From contig JARKIP010000193.1 of assembly GCA_029990175.1 (NCBI GenBank), forward strand, positions 248,001 through 312,000: a DNA stretch of 64,000 bases, in the 5' to 3' direction. The position numbers and the translations under genes are program-made. Every line of letters begins with the position of its first letter. Within the stretch, counting starts at the first letter, position 1. The notes below the pieces were generated by a model. That model ran no database searches, was not told the origin of the DNA, and was given only the letters and a program-made list of their open reading frames with translations. Shown here one piece after another: positions 57,973-64,000 of this stretch. Source of the stretch: Petunia secreta (Eukaryota; Streptophyta; Magnoliopsida; Solanales; Solanaceae).

Positions 57973-58406
57973 ATCCTTTGATAATATAACCAGTCTTACA
58001 TCAGCTTACCGACCAAGTAGTCATTCTTAGGACTATTAACTTAAATATAGAGATTTTCTGCAAAGTACCTGAAAAATTGCCATAGCTTCAAAATGCGCAA
58101 AATGACATGAATTTGAAAGAAAAAAAAAAAATCCTAGAGGTTGCAGTGTTGCAAGTGACCTCCAAACATATAAATATATTTTCGGATATTTGTTTAATAT
58201 ATAAATGGCGTTTGGTCGGCTATAAGGCACTTGATTAAAATGAGCGAGATATTACTTTCTTTTTATTGGCTTAAAAATCATGTGTCACATTATTACTAAG
58301 TGGCTCGATGTATTATCTTTCGGCTTGAGTGACATTTTGAATGAAATGACAAAAAATTAATGGCTTTCCTAATACAATAAAGAAAAAGTTACTTTTTGAA
58401 TGAATC
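57973..58406. other. Unassigned AT-rich spacer
   Basis: No gene or repeat was recognised. It ends at the target-site duplication of the LINE. Confidence 0.5.
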
Positions 58407-58419
58407 AACAAAAGCTAAG
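58407..58419. repeat. 13-bp target-site duplication of LINE (left)
   Basis: AACAAAAGCTAAG, repeated at 61937-61949 right after the A-rich tail. Confidence 0.9.
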
Positions 58420-58445
58420 GCTGAAGGGTTTACCAAGCGTTAAAT

Positions 58446-58817
58446 TTGGTTCATGACTCTTGGCTGAATCGGAATAATATTGTAGATGCCACAGAGAATT
58501 TCACAGAAAAAGTTCAAATTTGGAATAAAAAAGTATTTAGAAATATTTTTAAAAAGAAAAGAGATATTTTAGCTAGACTAGGAGGAATTCAAAATTCTCC
58601 AAATTATAGCACTAGCCAGTTCCTCCTGGATTTAGAAAGAAGTCTTATTTACGAGCATAATGAAATTCAAAAATTAGAAGAAGAATTTTGGAAGCTAAAA
58701 TCTCGAGTTCAATGGCTAAACCAGGGCGACGCTAGTACAAAAATTTTTCACATGACAACTATGCAAAGACGAAGGAAGAATAGAATTCTAAGCTTGAAGG
58801 ATGAAGGAGGCAATTAG
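58446..58817 (+). pseudogene. LINE ORF2 segment between endonuclease and RT
   Basis: 124 open codons with VQIWNKKVFRNIFKKKRDIL and the widely conserved KSRVQWLNQGDASTKIFH segment, typical of plant L1 ORF2 just before the RT. It ends at a TAG (58815-58817), after which about 130 bp are frame-broken before the RT frame. Confidence 0.88.
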
Positions 58818-58948
58818 TTCTTCAAACAAGAGGACATCATGGAAAAGATCAGCTTTTTTTTTCAAAATTTGTATAATACAAATCATGAGCAAACAAAGCT
58901 TAAATATAATGACTTATACACGTTAAATACATAACTGAAAATCAATCC

Positions 58949-60148
58949 ATGTGTTTAAGTAAAGATATCGCCATTAGTGAGATTAAAAGAGCTATCTTCT
59001 CTTTCAAGCCTTACAAAACGCCGGGTCCAGATGGACTGCATCCTTTTTTCTTCCAAAAATATTGGCACGAAACAAAAGACATGATCATTAAATTTTGTTT
59101 TGATACTTTTCATAACAAAAAAATGAGTGAAGATATGAATAAAACTTATATTTGTTTAATCCCAAAAGTTCAAAATCCGGAAACAATAAAGCAATATCGA
59201 CCTATAAGTTTGTGTAATACCGCATATAAGGTTGTCACTAAGATCATCGTTAATAGGATTAAGGATTTTCTTCCTCATATTATTCACCCCACCCAAACTA
59301 GCTTTATTAAAGAAAGGAGAACCTCGGATAACGCTATCATTGTCCTTGAAGTCCTTAAATATTTCAAATCCTCAAAGGGGAATAAAGGGAAAATGATGGT
59401 TAAGATTGATTTAGAAAAATCTTTTGATAAAATGGAATGGTCCTTTATTAGATATGCTCTTACATCTCTAAAATTCCCAACAGACCTAATTAACATAATT
59501 ATGTCCTGCATTTCAACTGTTTCAACTTCTATTATTGTGAATGGTAGCAAGACAAATGAGTTTAGGACCACAAGAGGTATTAGACAAGGTGATCCGCTAA
59601 CCCCATACTTATTCATTATTTGTATGGAAATGCTTTCACGAGTTATAAATAATGAGGTGGATTGCAAAAGGTGGAAACCTATTAAAATATCGAAAAAGGG
59701 TCCAATATTATCCCATCTTTTCTTTGCCGACGATTTAGTCCTATTAATGGAAGCTGATCAAAAAAACTGTGACAATTTAATTACTACTCTAAATAATTTA
59801 TGTAAATGTTCGGGTCAAACTATAAATTTTTCTAAGTCCAGAATTGTTTTCTCAAACAATACGCCAATTCATGAAAAAGATTACATTAGTAGTTGTCTAT
59901 CTATGAGGTATTCGGAAGATTTTGGTACTTACTTAGGGTTCCCCATGAGTAGGGACAAAATATCTAAGAAGCACTTCCAATTCATAATTGACAAGCTGAA
60001 TAATAGATTAAAAGGTTGGAAAACAAAATTCATGACAATGGCAGGTAGAGCTACGTTAATTAAATCTACTTTAGCCTCAATTCCAAATCATGTCATGCAA
60101 GTGTATAACCTTCCAAAAGCTACTACAAATGCAATAGATAAAGCCTAG
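58949..60148 (+). pseudogene. LINE reverse transcriptase (ORF2)
   Basis: 399 open codons cover nearly the whole RT. They include FKPYKTPGPDGLHPFFFQKY, CLIPKVQNPETIKQYRPISL, IKERRTSDNAIIVLEVLKYF, KIDLEKSFDKMEW, GIRQGDPLTPYLFIICMEML and the catalytic box LFFADDLVLL (FADD at 59723-59734). The thumb (GFPMSRDKISKKHF, AGRATLIKSTLASIPNHVMQ) is intact. The frame closes at a TAG at 60146-60148. All catalytic residues are present, but without the endonuclease and with downstream shifts the element cannot move by itself. Confidence 0.93.
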
Positions 60149-60417
60149 AGAGACTCTTGTGGGGAAGTACCTCAGCCAAGAGGAAGTGTCATCTTATAAA
60201 TTGGAACACTATAACTAAAACTAAAGAAAGGGGTGGCTAAGGGCTTTACAAGACTAAAGCGAAAAACATGTCCTTTCATGCATCGTTGGCGTGGAGACTA
60301 TCGAGTAATGAGTCATCCCTGTGTGCTCAGGTGTTATCAAGTAAGTACAATACGAATCCCTCTGACAATTCTTCAAAATCTCATATATGGAAAAATGTTG
60401 AAAGAGGTACTAAAATA

Positions 60418-60420
<3 letters not shown>

Positions 60421-60451
<31 letters not shown>
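60421..60451. repeat. A31 homopolymer inside LINE coding region
   Basis: Uninterrupted A run where a short lysine codon pair would be expected before GIHWAVGDG. Confidence 0.9.
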
Positions 60452-60456
<5 letters not shown>

Positions 60457-60660
60457 TCATTGGGCAGTTGGGGATGGGAGGTCAATAAATGCTTGGGACG
60501 ATAGCTGGATTTTATCAAACAATAGCTTGAGAAGTAGTATCTCTGGACCTTTAATGAAGCACGAGAGCAACATGTTAGTAAGGGACCTTATCTCCAATAA
60601 CGAAATAGAAATCTCTAGGTTATCGTTTGAATTACCTCAGGACCTAACCCTAAAAATTAG

Positions 60661-60663
<3 letters not shown>

Positions 60664-60704
<41 letters not shown>
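60664..60704. repeat. (TA)20 microsatellite inside LINE
   Basis: About 41 bp of TA repeats between LTLKIRN and FKSTPAVDNF. Confidence 0.92.
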
Positions 60705-60708
<4 letters not shown>

Positions 60709-61233
60709 AAGTACTCCAGCTGTCGATAATTTCATATGGAAGAGTGGCCAACTGGGGTTTTTCTCAACAAAATCAGCTTATAACATCATCATAAAGGAAT
60801 CTGAACATGATAATGAATTCAGAGACTTTACCTGGCTGTGGAGATTGAATACTTTAAACAAGATAAAGTATTTTCTTTGGCTAGCCGTCAACAAGCTACT
60901 CAAAGTTTGCTATTTAGAAGAAGCATTACGAATTCAGACAGATGTGCTATCTGTGAAAGAGAACCAGAAGATATCCTACACCTATTTTTTAGATGCAGGT
61001 TCCACAGCATCATATGGACTCAAATCAACATAAACGGTAATGTTCTTATTAATGGTAATAATAATGGGTTCTTGTTTGAATGGCTTCAAACTCAATGTAA
61101 GTCAAAACGTAAATTTAACGCTTACATTAAATGGTTGAACTTCTTCCTTTTGTGTTATAGCATATATGGCTTGAAAGGAACAATAGAATTCATAAGAGAA
61201 CTAGTAAACTTTGCAATATTGATGACATTGTAA

Positions 61234-61720
61234 ATAAAGCAATAGAGTTTAAGCTGTTAACTGAAAAGGAACATAGTGTTTATCGTGAAACTGTTTACAT
61301 CAAGTGGAATAAGCCAGACTTAAACTGTTATAAGCTAAACATAGATGGCTCAGCTAAAGAAAGTTCGGGAAGGGGAGGAATAGGAGGAGTATTTAGAGAT
61401 TGGAATGGAAAATGGATTTTGGGTTACAACAAATTGATCTACTGTTCTACAGGAATATATTCTGAACTACTTGCTCTCTATCATGGTCTAAAACTAACTC
61501 TAGATAATAGTATTGCTCCTTTGGTAATAGAAACAGATTGTGGATTTAATCAAGTTGATAACCAAAGGAACTGGACTACACTTAAATCTAATTAACGATT
61601 GCAGGTTCCTATTACTTGAAGCTGGGGGTCCGAAACTGCAACACAACTTTCGAGAAGCAAACAAAGCTGCAGATCAAATGGCAAGAATGGGTTGCAGTTC
61701 ATCTTTTGAAAAACTTAGGA
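61234..61720 (+). pseudogene. LINE C-terminal RNase H-like domain
   Basis: The plus strand reads KLNIDGSAKESSGRGGIGGV, FRDWNGKWILGY and YSELLALYHGLKLTLDNS, then VIETDC. This matches the RNase H-like module (RVT_3 type) of plant L1 elements with Asp, Glu and Asp in place. A frameshift follows, then NFREANKAADQMARMG around 61650-61690, the conserved end of this domain. Confidence 0.85.
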
Positions 61721-61949
61721 TTTATCAGTTTCCGTCTTTATGTGTAATTTCTATTTTAGAACATGACAATCAAAGTACTATGGTACCTAGAATTGTCACT
61801 TTTGTTAACTCTATAAACAACTATGATCAGGACGACCGGAGTACTATGTTACAAGGGTCGGGCCTATCTTATAATAGTTAGGTATATTTGTTTAATTTAA
61901 ATGTCGTTCCTTACCAAAACAAAAAATAAAATAAAAAACAAAAGCTAAG

Positions 61950-64000
61950 TACCAGTTCTCATACAAATGAAAGAATAAAGACTTTGTTCAGTTATTTTTA
62001 ATAATTTATTTAAACAACACAGAGAAAATGATAACCCAAATAAATTAATTACGATTTTATTGGTCATCTTGGATTTGTGCTTGCACAAGCCTACTAACAC
62101 GAAAATAATGAGAGGGTATGTCTTATGAATATCAGATAATTTTACTTCCATCTAATCAGCTAGTTATTCTTATTTTCATGCACATAGTACAAGTGAAAGG
62201 GTAAAAAATATTCTTCTATTTCTACTCTACTACTGTTGTTTTTTTTTTTTTTTTTTTCCTTTCTTTAATTCTCCTTCTCCCACAACTTGCTCCAACGTAA
62301 CCTTTTTAAAGGTCTTATTAATAAAAAAAGAAAAAAATGTGTCAATGTGTTATGCATCAAAAAATTTCCAAGCAACATCAACATCAACATCATGACATTA
62401 TCATAACACCATAACATGACTACAATTTCTCTAGTTAGTTGCCTTAAGTTAGCACTTGTCTCCAAATCCAATTTGGCGTCATTATCAATTCGGTCATTTT
62501 CATATTTAGCTAAGGTATAAACAAATGAAGAATAATGTGTTCATTGGATACTGGTGTAACGACAATTTTATCGTGAGTATGAGCAAATATATAATCAGCA
62601 CTGATTGCTTTCACGTTGTTAATTAGTTGCAAACCTTTAACTTTGTATATTTTGTAAGCTTATGTTAGTGCTATATGTTAACAAGTTTAGAACTTGTGGG
62701 CTTACCTACTTGGTTTTCTGGTAATAAAATCTTTAGAAATAATATCTAATTGAGATATTCACTCAATTATCTCAGCTAAAAAACCATTCTTAAATGAGTT
62801 AAACTCCACCTAAGAAAAACTTAAAGAGTACTTCTAACTTGTAAACAAGTGAAAGGAGAGATCGGCAGAAAGATTATTTAATTAACACTTACCTAAGTGA
62901 TCGATGAGGGACCATCGACAAGTGACACTATTACAACTTTACAAAGCAACAAGGTTAGATTTTCCTTCAGTAAACCATTGAGAGAGAGAGCTAATCACAG
63001 TCCAACTCAATAATACTAATATTTCAGTAAAAGATTCAGCTAAATTAAATTAATTTTCATCTAGAAGGTAGCTAATATTAAAATATACCATGTACAATGA
63101 CTAAAAACTATTAGCCATTGATTACTGAAATGTCATATTTTTCTTTATTAATTATACTATGGGCAATAATTCATGTAGTGAGAAGAGTTGGATTCAACAA
63201 ATTTATTGAAGTTAGCTTATTAGATAGTCATCTTCATGAAAGCTAAGTTTAATTAGATGGTTTTTATCCAGTAAAATTTGAAGAAAAACTAAAAATTAAG
63301 GCGCAATATCTTATCCCATTTCAAGATTTCTTGAATTCGTCATGCTTCCTTTTTTGTTTCTCTTTATGTCGACGTAAAGTTTTAACTGTGTGGGTTCATT
63401 TCCAATAGGATGTCCGTTTTCCTACTAAAGTGTAATAATACGAAGGTTTTTAACAATTATAACGTGGCGTTATCTAGATGTCTTTTCGGTTAAACTGTCA
63501 AAAACAGCTCATCTTAAAAAACTATATTTTGTTAAGAGTTTATTTTAGATAATTACTTTGAAAAATAAATAATTTATGTTTGGCCAACTTATTTGAAAAG
63601 TATATTTTTAATATTATATTTGGCTCTATATAATGTACCTTTAAGTGTCAGATTACAAAAAAGACAATATTAAAATTTATTGCACGATTAGTATATTTTA
63701 AATATTGTTGAAAAGATTTAAATAAGTTTTATAAAATGCTTGCTTTAATTTATATTTTCATTTAGTTAAAACGTAAAACACACAATAAATATATACATTA
63801 AGTTTATTAATGTTTTTAAACAGTAGGAATAGTTAAACCAAAAGAAGAAAGAGTAGAATAAAGTTTAATTATATTTATATGTGAAAGATGTATTGGTTAA
63901 AATAATAAAAAAAATTAGGTAAATAAAAAAATTTAAAGATATTTTTATCTTAAAAAATTAATAAACTGCTCTAATAATAAACAGAAATCTATAATTTTTT
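61950..64000. other. AT-rich intergenic DNA to the window end
   Basis: A T run lies at 62239-62257. Frames at 61945-62471 are short and low-complexity. No gene, tRNA or known repeat was recognised. Confidence 0.55.

Larger units (their letters stand above)
60149..61233 (+). pseudogene. LINE linker and RT zinc-binding domain
   Basis: Frame-shifted pieces carry FHASLAWRLSSNESSLCAQV, IHWAVGDGRSINAWDDSWI (after the A31 run) and then the zinc-binding region DRCAICEREPEDILHLFFRC with a preceding FLWLAVNKLL. The same domain is what survives in the LINE fragment at 28240-28745. The TA run at 60664-60704 is in frame as Tyr-Ile repeats. Confidence 0.87.
58420..61936 (+). mobile_element. 5'-truncated L1-type LINE with RNase H
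   Basis: 3.5 kb bounded by 13-bp duplications, ending in an A-rich tail (61917-61936). ORF1 and the endonuclease domain are missing: the copy begins just upstream of the RT, as expected of incomplete target-primed reverse transcription. RT, a zinc-binding domain and a C-terminal RNase H are present in order with frameshifts. An A31 run (60421-60451) and a TA run (60664-60704) sit inside former coding sequence. Confidence 0.93.

Overview
Organism and overall content: the window is plant nuclear heterochromatin or intergenic DNA, AT-rich and made almost entirely of transposable elements. No intact host gene was recognised. The element types (Athila-like and chromovirus-like Ty3/gypsy LTR elements, plant L1 LINEs carrying an RNase H, a Stowaway MITE, short hAT elements) are those of a flowering plant. 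A TS/SolS-like SINE near 51.9 kb and the LTR style suggest Solanaceae, which is an inference.  Layout: (1) 1-8823 is the 5' part of an Athila-like element A on the minus strand (tRNA-Asp PBS, one LTR, broken gag/PR/RT). It runs off the left edge and is interrupted by two solo LTRs, 308-4007 (TSD GTTGA) and 4894-5694 (TSD TGAAA). (2) 9129-16348 is a short non-autonomous hAT-like element (8-bp TSD TACATATT) split by a complete but decayed chromovirus-like element E (9293-15988, TSD CCCAT). (3) 16897-38522 is an Athila-like element D on the plus strand, with broken gag-PR-RT-RH-IN at 30.1-35.4 kb. Its 5' LTR is interrupted by a very young element C (17715-27390, minus strand, TSD AATTC, two 2765-bp LTRs with only three differences seen). 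C has no pol of its own but holds a foreign integrase fragment. A LINE 3' fragment sits in the D leader. (4) 39594-51540 is element B (minus strand, TSD CAAAG), an older relative of C that also lacks pol. It is interrupted by an oppositely oriented solo LTR of the C type (44171-46779, TSD TCAGC). (5) 51.5-64 kb is less dense: a SINE, a second hAT-like copy (53846-54347), a second SINE-like remnant, a Stowaway MITE, a 972-bp long-TIR element, a 5'-truncated LINE with a 13-bp TSD (58420-61936), and unassigned AT-rich DNA.  How the parts relate: almost every boundary was fixed by target-site duplications or by comparing two copies inside the window. The LTR family of B, C and the solo LTR at 44 kb is the most unusual part. 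Its LTRs carry three separate minisatellite modules, each expanded in some copies and reduced or absent in others. B and C share the same pol-less internal region, and C moved recently, so the family appears to be mobilised in trans. The second unusual point is element E, whose pol reading frame continues about 90 codons into the 3' LTR, with a related frame in three LTR copies. No cellular system such as a gene cluster, CRISPR array or operon is present.
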